DNA from: Bretschneidera sinensis
Lineage: Eukaryota > Streptophyta > Magnoliopsida > Brassicales > Akaniaceae
Length of the DNA: 64,000 bases
NCBI GenBank assembly: GCA_023935145.1
Contig: CM043700.1
Span: forward strand, 34,753,456-34,817,455
Reading direction: 5' to 3'
Shown: piece by piece, positions 34,350-48,220 of the stretch
Position numbering within the stretch: the first letter of the stretch is position 1
Layout: every line of letters starts with the position of its first letter
Program-made: the position numbers and the translations under genes
The notes under the pieces: model-generated
Told to the model about the DNA's origin: nothing
The model's input: the letters and a program-made list of their open reading frames with translations, nothing else
Database searches by the model: none

Positions 34350-36216
34350 TGTCTATTGGTTTTCTGAAGAGAGACTTATTCTGAGTTCTAATTCTATTTG
34401 AATTCCGTGTTGGAAAAGTTGTATTATTGTCCCTTTGGTTGTGCTTTTCTGTTGGATTTTTTGAAGGAAAGACTAATTCTGAATTCTAATTTGCACTTGA
34501 ATTCATTATGGTAAACATTATGTTTTTTTGTCCCTTCGTTGGTCATTGTCCCTTTGTCATTTGAAGAAAGACTAATTCTGAATTCTGAATCAAATTGAAT
34601 TCCATGCTGGTAAGGATTCAAATGAATTTCATGCATATTGTTTTGTCCCTTCGGTGGAGCATTCCTGGTGGTGTTAAATTATTTATGGGAAAAATTGTAA
34701 ACTTTTGGTCCCTTCGATTGTGCATGTCCACTGGTTTTCTGACTAGAAGCTTATTCTAAATTCTAATTCTAATTGAATTCCATGCTGAAAAAATGGTATT
34801 ATTGTCCCTTCGGTTGTGCTTTTCTGTTGGTTTTTTGAAGGAAATACTAATTCTGAATTCTAATTTGCACTGGAATTCGTTATGGTAAACATTATGTTTT
34901 TGTGTCCCTTCGGTGGTCATTGTCCCTTTGTCATTTGAAGAAAAACTAATTCTGAATTCTAAATCAAATTGAATTTCGTGCTGGTAAAGATTCAAATTAA
35001 TTTCATGCATATTGTTTTGTCCCTTCGGTGGTGCATTCCTGGTGATTTTGAATTATTTTTGGGAAAATTTGTATTCTTTTGGTCCGTTCGATTGTGCATG
35101 TCTGTTGGTTTTCTGACGAGAGACTTATTCTAAATTCTAATTCTAATTGAGTTCCATGCTGGAAAAGTTGTATTATTGTCCCTTCGGTTGTGCTTTTCCG
35201 TTGGTTTTTTGAAGGAAAGACTAATTCTGAATTCTAATTTGCACTTGAATTCATTATGGTAAACATTATGCATTTTTGTCCCTTCGGTGGTCATTATCCC
35301 TTTGTCATTTGAAGAAAGACTAAATCTGAATTCTAAATCAAATTGATTTCCATTCTAGTAAAGATTCAAATGAATTTCATGCATATTGTTTTGTCCCTTA
35401 GGTGGTGCATTCCTGGTGGTTTTGAATTATTTATGTGAAAAATTGTATTCTTTTGGTCCCTTCCATTGTGCATGTCCGTAGGTTTTCTGACGAGAGACTT
35501 ATTCTAAATTCTTATTCTAATTGAATTCCATGCTGGAAAAGTTGTATTATTGTCCCTTTGGGGGTGCCTTTCTGTTGGTTCTTTGAAGGAAAGAGTAATT
35601 CTGAATTCTATTTGCACTTGAATTCATTATGGTAAACATTATGCTTTTTTGTCCCTTCGGTGGTCATTGTCCCTTTGTCATTTGAAGAAAGACTAATTCT
35701 GAATTCTAAATCAAATTAATTTCCATGCTGGCAAAGATTCAAACGAATTTCATGAATATTGTTTTGTCCCTTAGGTGGTGCATTCCTGGTGGTTTTGAAT
35801 TATTTATGTGAAAAATTGTATTCTTTTGGTCCCTTCGATTGTGCATGTCCGTAGGTTTTCTGACGAGAGACTTATTATAAATTCTAATTCTAATTGAATT
35901 CCATGCTGGAAAAGTTATATTATTGTCCCTTTGGGGATGCCTTTCTGTTGGTTCTTTGAAGGAAAGACTAATTCTGAATTCTTTTTGCACTTGAATTCAT
36001 TAGGTAAACACTATGTTTTTTTATCTCTTCGGTGGTCCCTTTCCCTTTGTCATTTGAAGAAAGACTAATTCTGAATTATAAATCAAATTGAATTCCATGC
36101 TGGCAAAGATTCAAATGAATTTCATGCAAACAAACATCGTATTGTTTTGTCCCTTCGGTGGTGCATTCCTGGTGGTTTTAAATTATTTATCGAAAACATT
36201 GTATTGTTTTGGTTCC

Positions 36217-36424
36217 AAAGATATTTTAGAGGTTCATAAAGGTCTATTTATAGATCAAGGCCATAAAGGACTATATGAAATCCTAACAACATCATGGCAT
36301 GCTCAATTATCTCTTAACCAACCTATGTTAGGCTCTTTAACTATTGTTGTACCTCACCATATGTATTCCATGCCCTCTTATCCATATCTAGCTACTGATT
36401 ATGGTACAGAACTGTCATTGTTCA
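36217..36424 (+). pseudogene. psaA: psaA fragment, copy 13
   Basis: Full span with an open 123-codon frame (36088-36459). CCTCAC variant. Confidence 0.88.
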
Positions 36425-38661
36425 TATCTGTTGGTTTTCTGAAGAGAGACTTATTCTAAGTTCGAATTCTAATTGAATTTCATGCTGGAAAAGTGTTATT
36501 ATTGTCCCTTTGGTTGTGCTTTTCTATTGATTTTTGAAGGAAAGACTAATTCTGAATTCTAATTTGCACTTGAATTCATTATTGTAAACATTATGTTTTT
36601 TTGTCCCTTCAGTGCTCATTGTCCCTTTGTCATTTGAAGAAAAACTAATTCTGAATTCTAAATCAAATTGAATTCCGTGCTGGTAAAGATTCAAATGAAT
36701 TTCATGCATATTGTTTTGTCCCTTTGGTGGTGCATTCCTGGTGGTTTTGAATTATTTATGGGAAAAATTGTATTCTTTTGGTCCCTTCGATTGTGCATGT
36801 CTGTTGGTTTTCTGATGAGAGGCTTATTCTAAATTCTAAATCTAATTGAATTCCTTGCTGGAAAAGTTGTATTATTATCCCTTCGGTTGTGCTTTTCTGT
36901 TGGTTTTTTGAAGGAAAGACTAATTCTGAATTCTAATTTGCACTTGAATTCATTATGGTAAACATTATACTTTTTTGTCTCTTCGATGGTCATTGTCCCT
37001 TTGTCATTTGAAGAAAGACTAATTCTGAATTCTAAATCTAATTGATTTCCATGCTGGCAAAGATTCAAATGAATTTGATGCATATTGTTTTGTCCCTTAG
37101 GTGGTGCATTCCTGGTGGTTTTGAATTATTTATGTGAAAAATTGTATTCTTTTGGTCCCTTCCATTGTACATGTCCGTTGGTTTTTTGACGAGAGGCTTA
37201 TTCTAAATTCTAATTATAATTGAATTCCTTGCTGGAGAAGTTGTATTATTGTCCCTTCGGTGGTGCCTTTCTATTGCTTTTTTGAAGGAAAGACTTATTC
37301 TGAATTCTATTTGCACTTGAATTCATTATGGTAAACACTATGTTTTTTTGTCCCTTCGGTGGTCCTTGTCCCTTTATCATTTGAAAAAAGACTAATTCTG
37401 AATTCTAAATCAAATTGAATTCCTTGTTATCAAAGATTCAAATGAATTTCATGAAGACAAACGTCGTATTGTTTTGTCCCTTCGGTGGTGCATTCCTGGT
37501 GGTTTTGAATTTTTATGGAAACATTGTATTCTTTTGGTCGTTTCGATTGTGCATGTACGTTGGTTTTCTGATGAGAGACTTATTCTAAATTCTAATTCTA
37601 ATTGAATTCCATGCTGGAAAATTTTTATTATTGTCTCTTCAGTGGTGCCTTTCTGTTGGTTTTTTTGAAGGAAAGACTAATTCTGAATTCTATTTGCAAT
37701 TGAATTCATTATGGTAAACATTCTAATTTTTTGTCCCTTCGGTTGTCCTTGTCCTTTTGTCATTTGAAGAAAGACTAATTCTGAATTCTAAATCAAATTG
37801 AATTCCTTACTGCTAAATATTCAAATGAATTTCATGCATATTGTTTTGTCCCTTCGGTGGTGCATTCCTAGTGGTTTTGAATTATTTATGGGAAACATTG
37901 TACTCTTTTGGTCCCTTCGATTGTGCATGTCTGTTGGTTTTCTGACGAGACTTATTCTAAATTCTAATTCTAATTGAATTCCATACTGGAAAAGTTGTAT
38001 TATTGTCCCTTCAGTGGTGTCTTTCTATTGATTTTTTGAAGGAAAGACTAATTCTGAATTCTATTTACACTTGAATTCATTATGGTAAACATTATGTTTT
38101 TTTGTCTCTTCGGTGGTCCTTGTCCCTTTGTCATTTGAAAAAATACTAATTCTGAATTCTAAATCAAATTGAATTCCTTGTTGGCAAAGATTCAAATGAA
38201 TTTCATACAGACAAATGTTGTATTTTTTTGTCCCTTCGGTGGTGCATTCCTGGTGGTTTTGAATTATTTATGGAAACATTGTATTCTTTGGTCGTTTCGA
38301 TTGTCCATATCCGTTGGTTTTCTGACGAGAGACTTATTCTAAATTCTAATTCTAATTGAATTCCATGCTGGAAAAGTTGTATTATTGTCCCTTCGGTGGT
38401 GCCTTTCTGTTGGTTTTTTGAAGGAAAGACTAATTCTGAATTCTATTTGCATTTGAATTCATTATGGTCAACATTCTAATTTTTTGTCCCTTCGGTTGTC
38501 CTTGCCCTTTTGTCATTTGAAGAAAGACTAATTCTAAATCAAACTGAATTCCATACTGGTAAAGATTCAAATGAATTTCATGTGTATTGTTTTGTCCCTT
38601 CGGTGGTGCATTCCTGATGATTTTGAATTATTTATGGGAAACGTTGTATTCTTTTGGTCCC

Positions 38662-38866
38662 AAAGATATTTAGTGGTTCATAAAGGTCCATTTACAGGTT
38701 AATGCCATAAAGGACTATATGAAATCTTAACAACATCATGCAATGCTCAATTATCTCTTAACCTAACTATGTTAGACTCTTTAACCATTGTTGTAGCTCA
38801 CCATATGTATTCCATGCCCCCTATCCAAATCTATTTACTGATTATGGTTCAAAACTGTCATTGTTA
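38662..38866 (+). pseudogene. psaA: psaA fragment, copy 14
   Basis: Same derived subtype as copies 11 and 17, with additional loss of one T in ATATTTAGTGG. Confidence 0.86.
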
Positions 38867-40359
38867 ATGTCTGTTGGTTTTTTAAAGTGAGACTTATTAT
38901 GAATTCTAATTCTAGTTGAATTCCATGTTGGAAAAGTTGTATTATTGTCCCTTCGGTTGTGTTTTTCTGTTGGTTTTTTGAAGGAAAGACTAATTCTGAA
39001 TTCTAATTTGCACTTGAATTCATTATGGTAAACATTATGTTTTTTTGTCCCTTCGGTGGTCATTGTCCCTTTGTTATCTGAAGAATGACTAATTCTGAAT
39101 TCCGAATCAAATTAAATTCCATGCTGGTAAGGATTTAAATGAATTTCATGCATATTGTTTTGTCCCTTTGGTGGTGCATTCCTGGTGTTGTTGAATTTTT
39201 AATGGGAAAAATTGTATTCTTTTGGTCCCTTCGATTGTGCAAGTCCGCTGGTTTTCTGATGAGAGACTTATTCTAAATTCTAATTCTAATTGAATTTCAT
39301 GCTGAAAAGTTGTATTATTGTCCCTTTGGTTGTGCTTTTCTGTTGGTTTTTTGAAGGAAATACTAATTCTAAATTCTAATTTGCACTTGAATTCATTATG
39401 GTAAACATTATGTTTTTTTGTCCCTTCGGTGGTCATTGTCCCTTTGTCATTTGAAGAAAAACTAATTCTTAATTCTAAATCAAATTGAATTCCGTGCTGG
39501 TAAAGATTCAAATGAATTTCATACATATTGTTTTGTCCCTTCGGTGGTGCATTCCTGGTGGTTTTGAATTATTTATGGGAAAAATATTATTCTTTTGGTC
39601 CCTTCGATTGTGCATGTCCGTTGGTTTTCTAACGAGAGGCTTATTCTAAATTCTAATTCTAATTGAATTCCATTGTGGAAAAGTTGTATTATTGTCCCTC
39701 CGATTGTGCTTTTCTGTTGGTTTTTTGAAGGAAAGACTAATTTTGAATTCTAATTTGCACTTGAATTCATTATGGTAAACATTATGCTTTTTTGTCCCTT
39801 CGGTGGTCATTGTCGCTTTGTCATTTGAAGAAAGACTAATTCTGAATTCTAAATCAAATTGATTTCTATGCTAGCAAAGATTTAAATGAATTTCATGTAT
39901 ATTGTTTTGTCCCTTAGGTGGTGCATTCCTGGTGGTTTTGAATTATTTATTTGAAAAATTGTATTCTTTTGGTCCCTTACATTGTGCATGTCCGTAGTTT
40001 TTCTGACGAGAGACTTATTTAAAATTCTAATTCTAATTGAATTCCATGCTGGAAAAGTTGTATTATTGTCCCTTTGGGGGTGCCTTTTGGTTGGTTCTTT
40101 GAAGGAAAGACTAATTCTGAATTCTATTTGCACTTGAATTCATTATGGTAAACATTATGTTTTTTTTTCCCTTCGGTGGTCATTGTCCCTTTGTCATTTG
40201 AAGAAAGACTAATTTTGAATTCTAAATCAAATTGGTTTCCATGCTGGCAAAGATTCAAATAAAATTCATGCAGACAAACATCGTATTGTTTTGTCCCTTC
40301 GGTTGTGCATTCCTGGTGGTTTTGAATTATTTATAGAAACATTGTATTCTTTTGGTCCC

Positions 40360-40567
40360 AAAGATATTTTAGAGGTTCATAAAAGTCTATTTACAGGTCA
40401 AGGCCATAAAGGACTAAATGAAATCCTAAAAACTTCATGGCATGCTCAATTATCTCTTTACCTAGCTATGTTAGGCTCTTTAACCTTTGTTGTAGCTCAC
40501 CATATATGTTCCATGCTCTCTTATCCATATCTAGGTACTGATTATTATACAGAACTGTCATTGTTCA
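40360..40567 (+). pseudogene. psaA: psaA fragment, copy 15
   Basis: Full span, open frame. Shares CTAAAAACTTCATGG and CTTTGTTGTAGC with copy 12. Confidence 0.87.
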
Positions 40568-42437
40568 TGTCTATTGGTTCTCTGAAGAGAGACTTATTCT
40601 GAGTTCTAATTCTAATTGACCTCCATGTTGGAAAAGTTGCATTATTGTCCCTTCGGTTGTGCTTTTCTGTTGATTTTTTTAAGGAAAGACTAATCCAAAA
40701 TTCTAATTTGCAATTGAATTCATTATAGTAAACATTATATTTTTTGTCCCTTCCGTGGTCATTGTCCCTTTGTCATTTGAAGAAAGACTAATTTTGGATT
40801 CTAAATCAAATTGAATTTCGTGCTGGTAAAGATTCAAATGAATTTCATGCATATTGTTTTGTCCCTTCGGTGGTGCATTCCTGGTGGTTTTGAATTATTT
40901 ATGCGAAAAATTGTATTCTTTTGGTCCCTTCGATTGTGCATGTTCGTTGGTTTTTTGACGAGAGGCTTATTTTAAATTCTAATTCTAATTGAATTGCATG
41001 CAGAAGAAGTTGTATTATTGTCCCTTCAGTGGTGCCTTTCTGTTGGTTTTTCGAAGGAAAGACTAATTCTGAATTCTATTTGCACTTGAATTTATTATGG
41101 CAAACATTATGTTTTTTTTGTCCCATCGGTAGTCCTTGTCCTTTTGTCATTTGAAGAAAGACCAATTCTGATTTCTAAATCAAATTGAATTCCTTGTTGG
41201 CAAAGATTCAAATGAATTTCATGCTGACAAACGTCGTATTGTTTTGTCCCTTCGGTGGTGCATTCCTGCTGGTTTTGAATTATTTATAGAAACATTGTAT
41301 TCTTTTGGTCGTTTCGATCGTGCATGTCCGTTGGTTTTCTGACGAGAGACTTATTCTAAATTCTAATTCTAATTGAATTCCATGCTGAAAAAGTTGTATT
41401 ATTGTCCCTTCGGTGGTGCCTTTCTGTTGGTTTTTTGAAGGAAAGACTAATTCTGAATTCTATTTGCATTTGAATTCATTATGGTAAACAATCTAATTTT
41501 TTGTCCCTTCGGATGTCCTTGTCCTTCTGTCATTTGAAGAAAGACTAATTCTGAAATCTAAATCAAATTGAATTCCATACTAGTAAAGATTCAAATGAAT
41601 TTCATGCATATTGTTTTGTCCCTTCGGTGGTGCCTTCCTGGTGGTTTTGAATTATTTATGGGAAACATTGTACTCTTTTGGTCCCTTCGATTATGCATGT
41701 CCGTTAGTTTTCTGACGAGACTTATTCTAAATTCTAATTCTAATTGAATTCTATGCTAGAAAAGTTGTATTATTGTCCCTTCGGTTGTGCTTTTCTGTTG
41801 GTTTTTTGGAGGAAATACTACTTCTAAATTCTAATTTGCACTTGAATTCATTATGGTAAACATTATGCTTTTTTGTCCCTTCGGTGGTCATTGTCCCTTT
41901 GTCATTTAAAGAAAGACTAATTCTGAATTCTAAATCAAATTGATTTCCATGCTGGCAAAGATTCAAATGAATTTCATGCATATTGTTTTGTCCTTTCGGT
42001 GGTGCATTCCTGCTGGTTTTGAATTATTTATAGAAACATTGTATTCTTTTGGTCGTTTCGATCGTGCATGTCTGTTGGTTTTCTGACGAGAGACTTATTC
42101 TAAATTCTAATTCTAATTGAATTCCATGCTGGAAAAGTTGTATTATTGTCCCTTCGGTGGTGCCTTTCTATTGGTTTTTTGAAGGAAAGACTAATTCTGA
42201 ATTCTATTTGCACTTGAATTCATTATGGTAAACATTATGGTTTTGTCCCTTCAGTGATCCTTGTCCCTTTGTCATTTGAAGAAAGACTAATTCTGAATTC
42301 TAAATCAAATTGATTTCTAGGCTGGCAAAGATTCAAATGAATTTCATGCAAACAAACATCGTATTGTTTTGTCCCTTCGGTGGTGCATTCCTGGTGGTTT
42401 TGAATTATTTATAGAAACATTGTATTCTTTTGGTCCC

Positions 42438-42645
42438 AAAGATATTTTAGAGGTTCATAAAGGTCCATTTACAGGTCAAGGCCATAAAGGACTATATGAA
42501 ATCCTAAAAACATCATGGCATGCTCAATTATCTCCTTACCTAGCTATGTTAGGCTCTTTAACCATTGTTGTAGCTCACCATATATGTTCCATGCTCCCTT
42601 ATCCATATCTAGCTACTGATTACGATACAGAACTGTTATTGTTCA
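42438..42645 (+). pseudogene. psaA: psaA fragment, copy 16
   Basis: Full span, 208 bp, open frame; used here to measure the segment. [11 protein letters not shown] subtype. Confidence 0.88.
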
Positions 42646-43389
42646 TGTCTATTGGTTCTCTGAAGAGATACTTATTCTGAGTTCTAATTCTAATTGAATT
42701 CCGTGTTGGAAAAGTTACATTATTGTCCCTATCGATTATGCTTTTCTGTTGATTTTTTGAAGGAAAGACTAATTCTGAATTCCAATTTGCACTTGAATTC
42801 ATTATGGTAAACATTACGTTTTTTTGTCCCTTCGGTGGTCATTGTCCCTTTGTCATTTAAAGAAAGACTAATTCTGAATTCTAATCAAATTGAATTTCAT
42901 GTTGGTAAGGATTCAAATGAATTTCATGCATATTGTTTTGTCGCTTCGGTGGTGCATTCCTGGTGGTTTTGAATTATTTATGGTAAACATTGTACTCTTT
43001 TTGTCCCTTCGATTGTGCATGTCCGTTGGTTTTCTGATGAGACTTATTCTAAATTCTAATTCTAATTGAATTCCATGCTGGAAAAGTTGTATTATTGTCC
43101 CTTCAGTGGTGCCTTTCTGTTGATTTTTTGAAGGAAAGACTAATTCTGAATTCTGTTTGCACTTGAATTCATTATGGTAAAAATTATGTTTTTTTGTCTC
43201 TTCGGTGTTCCTTGTCTCTTTGTCATTTGAAGAAAGACTAATTCTAAATTCTAAATCAAATTGAATTCCATGTTGGCAAAGATTCAAATGAATTTCATGC
43301 AGACAAACATCGTATTGTTTTGTCCCTTCGGTGGTGCATTCCTGGTGGTTTTGAATTATTTATGGGAAACATTGTATTCTTTTGGTCCC

Positions 43390-43595
43390 AAAGATATTTT
43401 AGTTGTTCATAAGGGTCCATTTACAGGTTAATGCTATAAAGGACTATATGAAATCTTAACAGCATCATGGCATGCTCAATTAACCCTTAACCTAGCTATG
43501 TTAGACTCTTTAACCATTGTTGTAGCTCACCATATGTATTCCATGCCCCCTATCCAAATCTAGCTACTAATTATGGTACAGAACTGTTATTGTTA
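43390..43595 (+). pseudogene. psaA: psaA fragment, copy 17
   Basis: Third member of the subtype of copies 11 and 14. Frame broken at GCCCCCTATCC. Confidence 0.86.
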
Positions 43596-44319
43596 ATGTC
43601 TCTTGGTTTTTTGAAGTGAGACTTATTATGAGTTCTAATTCTAACTGAATTCCGTGCTGAAAAAGTTGTATTACTGTCCCTTCGGTAGAGCATTTCTGTT
43701 GGTTTTTTGAAGGAAAGACTAATTCTGAATTCTATTTGCACTTGAATTCATTATGGTAGACATTATGTTTTTTTGTCCCTTCGGTGGTCCTTGTCCTTTT
43801 GTCATTTGAAGAAAGACTAATTATGAATTCTAAATCAAATTGAATTCAATGCTAGTAAAGATTCAAATGAATTTCATGCATTGCATTCTTGGTGGTTTTT
43901 AATTATTTATGGGAAAAATTGTATTCTTTTGGTCCCTTCGATTGTGTATGTCCATTGGTTTTCTGATGAGAGACTTATTTTAAATTCTAATTCTAATTGA
44001 ATTCCATGCTGGAAAGGTGTATTATTGTTCCTACGGTGGTGCATTTCTGTTGGTTTTTTGAAGGAAAAACTAATTTTGAATTCTATTTGCACTTGAATTC
44101 ATTATGGTAAACATTATGTTTTTTTGTCCCTTCGGTGGTCCTTGTCCCTTTGTCATTTGAAGACAGAATAATTCTAAATTCTAAATCAAATTGAATTCCA
44201 TGCTGGCAAAGATTCAAATGAATTTCATGCAGACAAACATCGTATTATTTTATCCCTTCGGTGGTGAATTCCTGGTAGTTTTGAATTATTTATGGGAAAC
44301 ATTGTATTCTTTTGTTCCC

Positions 44320-44527
44320 AAAGATATTTTAGAGGTTCATAAAGGTCCATTTACAAGTCAAGGCCATAAAGTACAATATGAAATCCTAACGACATCATGG
44401 CATGCTCAATTATCTCTTAACTTAGCTATGTTAGGCTCTTTAACAATTGTTGTAGCTCACCTTATATGTTCCATACTCCCTTATCCATATCTAGCTACTG
44501 ATTATGGTACAGAACTGTCATTGTTCA
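44320..44527 (+). pseudogene. psaA: psaA fragment, copy 18
   Basis: Full span and open. GTACAATATGAAATC replaces GGACTATATGAAATC. Confidence 0.86.
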
Positions 44528-45273
44528 TGTTTATTGGTTTTCTGAAGAGAGGCTTATTCTGAGTTATAATTCTAGTTGAATTCTGTGTTGACAAAGTTGT
44601 ATTATTGTCCCTTCGGTTGTGCTTTTCTGTTGGTTTTTTGAAGGAAAGATTAATTCTGAATTCTAATTTGCACTTGAATTCATTATGGTAAAAATTATGT
44701 TTTTTTGTCCCTTCGGTGCTCATTGTCCCTTTGTCATTTGAAGAAAGACTAATTCTTAAATTCTGAATCAAATTAAATTCCATGCTGGTAAAGATTCAAA
44801 TGAATTTCAAGCATATTGTTTTGTCCCTTCGGTGGTGCATTCCTGGTGGTGTTGAATTATTTATGGGAAAAATTGTATTCTTTTGGTCCCTTCGATTGTG
44901 CATGTCCGCTGGTTTTCTGATGAGAGGTTTATTCTAAATTCTAATTCTAATTGAATTCTATGTTGAAAAAGTTGTATTATTGTCCCTTCGGTTGTGCTTT
45001 TCTGTTGGTTTTTGAAGGAAAGACTAATTCTGAATTCTATTTGCACTTGAATTCATTATGGTAAACATTATGTTTTTTTGTCCCTTCAGTGGTCCTTGTC
45101 CCTTTGTCATTTGAAGAAATGCTAATTCTGAATTCTAAATCAAATTGAATTCCTTGCTAGCAAAGATTCAAATGAATTTCATGCAGACAAACCTTGTATT
45201 GTTTTGACCCTTCGGTGGTGCAATCCTGATGGTTTTGAATTATTTATGGGAAACATTATATTCTTTTGGTCCC

Positions 45274-45480
45274 AAAGATATTTTAGAGGTTCATAAAGGT
45301 CCATTTACAGGTCAAGGCCATTAAGGACTATATGAAATCATAACAACATCATGGCATGCTCAATTATCTCTTAACCTAGCTATGCTAGGGTCTTTAAACA
45401 TTGTTGTAGCTCAACATTTATGTTCCATGCCCCCTTATCCGTATCTAGCTTCTGATTATGGTACAGAACTGTCATTGTTC
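45274..45480 (+). pseudogene. psaA: psaA fragment, copy 19
   Basis: Full span. A TAA at CATTAAGGACT breaks the frame. CAACATTTATGTTCC variant. Confidence 0.85.
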
Positions 45481-45853
45481 TTGTCTGTTGGTTTTCTAAA
45501 TAGAGACTTATTCTGAATTCTAATTCTATTTGACTTTCGAGTTAGAAAAGTTGTATTTTTGTCCCTTCGGTTGTGGTTTTCTGTTGATTTTTTGAAGGAA
45601 AGATTAATTCTGAATTCTAATTTGCACTTGAATTCATTATGGTAAACATTATGTTTTTTTGTCCCTTCGGTGGTCCTTGTCCCTTTGTCATTTGAAGAAA
45701 GGCTAATTCTGAATTCTAAATCAAATTGAATTTCATGCTGACAAAGATTCAAATGAATTTCATGCTGACAAACATTGTATTGTTTTGTCCCTTCGGTGGT
45801 GCATTACTAATGGTTTTGAATTATTTATGGAAACATTGTATTCTTTTGGTCCC

Positions 45854-46049
45854 AAAGATATTTTAGTGGTTCATAAAGGTCTATTTCCAGGTCAAGGCCA
45901 TAAAGGACTATATGAAATCCTAACAACATCATGGCATGCTCAATTATCTCTAAACCTAGCTATGTTAGGCTTTTTAACCATTGTTGTAGCTCACCATATA
46001 TATTCCATGCCCTCTTATCCATATCTAACTACTGATTATGGTTGTTTAT
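45854..46049 (+). pseudogene. psaA: psaA fragment, copy 20
   Basis: The last 20 or so bases are lost: GATTATGG is followed by TTGTTTATCTCTGTTGG. Confidence 0.83.
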
Positions 46050-46794
46050 CTCTGTTGGTTTTCTGAAGAGAGACTTATTCTGAGTTCTAATTCTAATTGT
46101 ATTCCATGCTGGAAAAGTTGTATTATTGTCCCTTTGGTTGTGCTTTTCTGTTGGTTTTTTTTAAGGAAAGACAAATTCTGAATTCTATTTGCAATTGAAT
46201 TCATTATGGTAAACATTACATTTTTTTGTCCCTTCGATGGTCCTTGTCCCTTTGTTATTTGAAGAAAGACTAATTCTGAATTCTAAATCTAATTGAATTC
46301 AATTCTGTTAAAGATTCAAATGAATTTCATGCATATTGTTTTGTCCCTTCGGTGCTGGATTCCTGGTGGTTTTGAATTATTTATGGGAAACATTGTATTT
46401 ATTTGGTCCCTTCGATTGTGCATGTCCCTTGGTTTTCTGACGAGAGGCTTATTCTAAATTCTAATTCTAATTGAATTCCATGAATGAAAAGTTGTATTAT
46501 TGTCCCTTCGGTGGTGCCTTTCTGTTGGTTTTTTTGGAGGAAAGACTAATTCTGAATTCTATTTGCACTTGAATTCATTATGGTAAATATTATGTTTTTT
46601 TATCCTTTCGGTGATCCTTGTCCCTTTGTCATTTGAAGAAAGACTAATTCTGAATTCTAAATCAAATTGATTTCCATGCTGGCAAAGATTCAAATGAATT
46701 TCATGTAGACAAACATCGTATTTTTTTGTCCCTTTGGTGGTGCATTTCTAGTGGTTTTGAATTATTTATGGAAACATTGTATTCTTTTGGTCCC

Positions 46795-47002
46795 AAAGAT
46801 ATTTTAGAGGTTCATAAATGTCCCTTTACAGGTCAAGGCCATAAAGGACTATATGATATCCTAACAACATCATGGCATGCTCAATTATCTCTTAACCTAG
46901 CTATGTTAGGCTCTTTAACCATTGTTGTAGCTCACCATATATGTTCCATGATCCCTTATCCATATCTAGCTACTGATTATGGTACAGAACTATCCTTGTT
47001 CA
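46795..47002 (+). pseudogene. psaA: psaA fragment, copy 21
   Basis: Full span, open; the frame runs on to 47166, 146 codons in all. Confidence 0.86.
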
Positions 47003-47747
47003 TGTCTTTTGGTTTTCTGAAGAGAGACTTATTCTGTGTTCTAATTCTAGTTGAATTTTGTGTTGGAAAAGTTGTATTATTATCCCTTCGGTTGTGCTTT
47101 TCTGTTGGTTTTTTGAAGGAAAGACTAATTCTGAATTCTAATTTTCCCTTGAATTCATTATTGTAAACATTATGTTTTTTTGTCCCTTCGGTTGTCATCG
47201 TCCCTTTGCCATTTGAAGAAAGACTAATTCTAAATTCTAAATCAAATTGAATTCCATGCTGGTAAGGATTCAAATGAATTTCATGCATATTGTTTTGTCC
47301 CTTCGGTGGAGCATTCCTGGTGGTGTTGAATTATTTATGGGAAAAATTGTATTCTTTTGGTCCCTTCGATTGTGCATGTCCGTTGGTTTTCTAACAGGAG
47401 GCTTATTCTAAATTCTAATGCTAATTGAATTTCATGCTGGAAAAGTTGCATTATTGTCCCTTCGATGGTGCCTTTCTGTTGGTTTTTGAAGGAAAGACTA
47501 ATTTTGAATTCTATTTGCACTTGAATTCATTATGGTAAGCATTATGTTTTTTTGTTCCTTCGGTGGTCCTTGTCCCTTTGTCATTTAAAGAAAGGCTAAT
47601 TCTGAATTCTAAATCAAATTGAATTCCTTGCTGGCAAAGATTCAAACGAATTTCGTGCAGACAAACACCGTATTGTTTTGTCCCTTCGGTGGTGCAATCG
47701 TGGTGGTTTTGAATTATTTATGGGAAACATTGTATTCTTTTGGTCCC

Positions 47748-47956
47748 AAAGATATTTTAGAGGTTCATAAAGGTCCATTTACAGGTCAAGGGCATCAAGG
47801 ACTATATGAAATCATAACAACATCATGGCATGCTCAATTATCTCTTAACCTAGCTATGTTAGGGTCTTTAACCATTGTTGTAGCTCACCATATATGTTCC
47901 ATGCCCCCCTTATCCATATCTAGGTACTGATTATGGTACAGAACTGTCGTTGTTCA
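47748..47956 (+). pseudogene. psaA: psaA fragment, copy 22
   Basis: Full span with one extra C in GCCCCCCTTATCC that shifts the frame near the end. Confidence 0.85.
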
Positions 47957-48220
47957 TGTCTTTTGGTTTTCTGAAGAGAGACTTATCCTGAGTTCTAATT
48001 CTATTTGAATTCCGAGTTGGAAAAGTTGTATTTTTGTCCCTTCGGTTGTGCATTTCTGTTGGTTTTTTGAAGGAAAGATTAATTCTGAATTCTAATTTGC
48101 ACTTGAATTCATTATGGTAAACATTATGTTTTTTTGTCCCTTCGGTGGTCATTGTTCCTTTGTCATTTGAGGAAAGACTAATTCTGAATTCTAAATCAAA
48201 GTGAATTCCATGCTGGTAAA

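Larger units (their letters stand above)
29330..48220 (+). repeat. Satellite array, segment 3 (largest)
   Basis: About 18.9 kb of uninterrupted repeat, with plain units of about 375 bp and longer units of about 570 bp that include the psaA segment. It holds sixteen psaA copies (29425 to 47956). Multi-unit blocks recur, for example 31100-32560 with 39660-41060. It ends where an LTR starts with TGATAGGTGC at 48221. Confidence 0.88.

Noticed and set aside
36088..36459. 123-codon frame containing the PsaA-like stretch as a real gene
   Set aside because: It begins and ends in satellite sequence, covers only about 69 of roughly 750 PsaA residues, and is one of many near-identical array copies, several of them broken.
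29330..48220. CRISPR-like array
   Set aside because: Units are about 375 bp and continuous, with no short repeat/unique spacer pattern and no cas genes; the DNA is plant nuclear.
29330..48220. Centromeric satellite
   Set aside because: The unit length and local retroelements would be compatible, but nothing in the sequence shows centromere function and no CRM-type integrase signature is clear.
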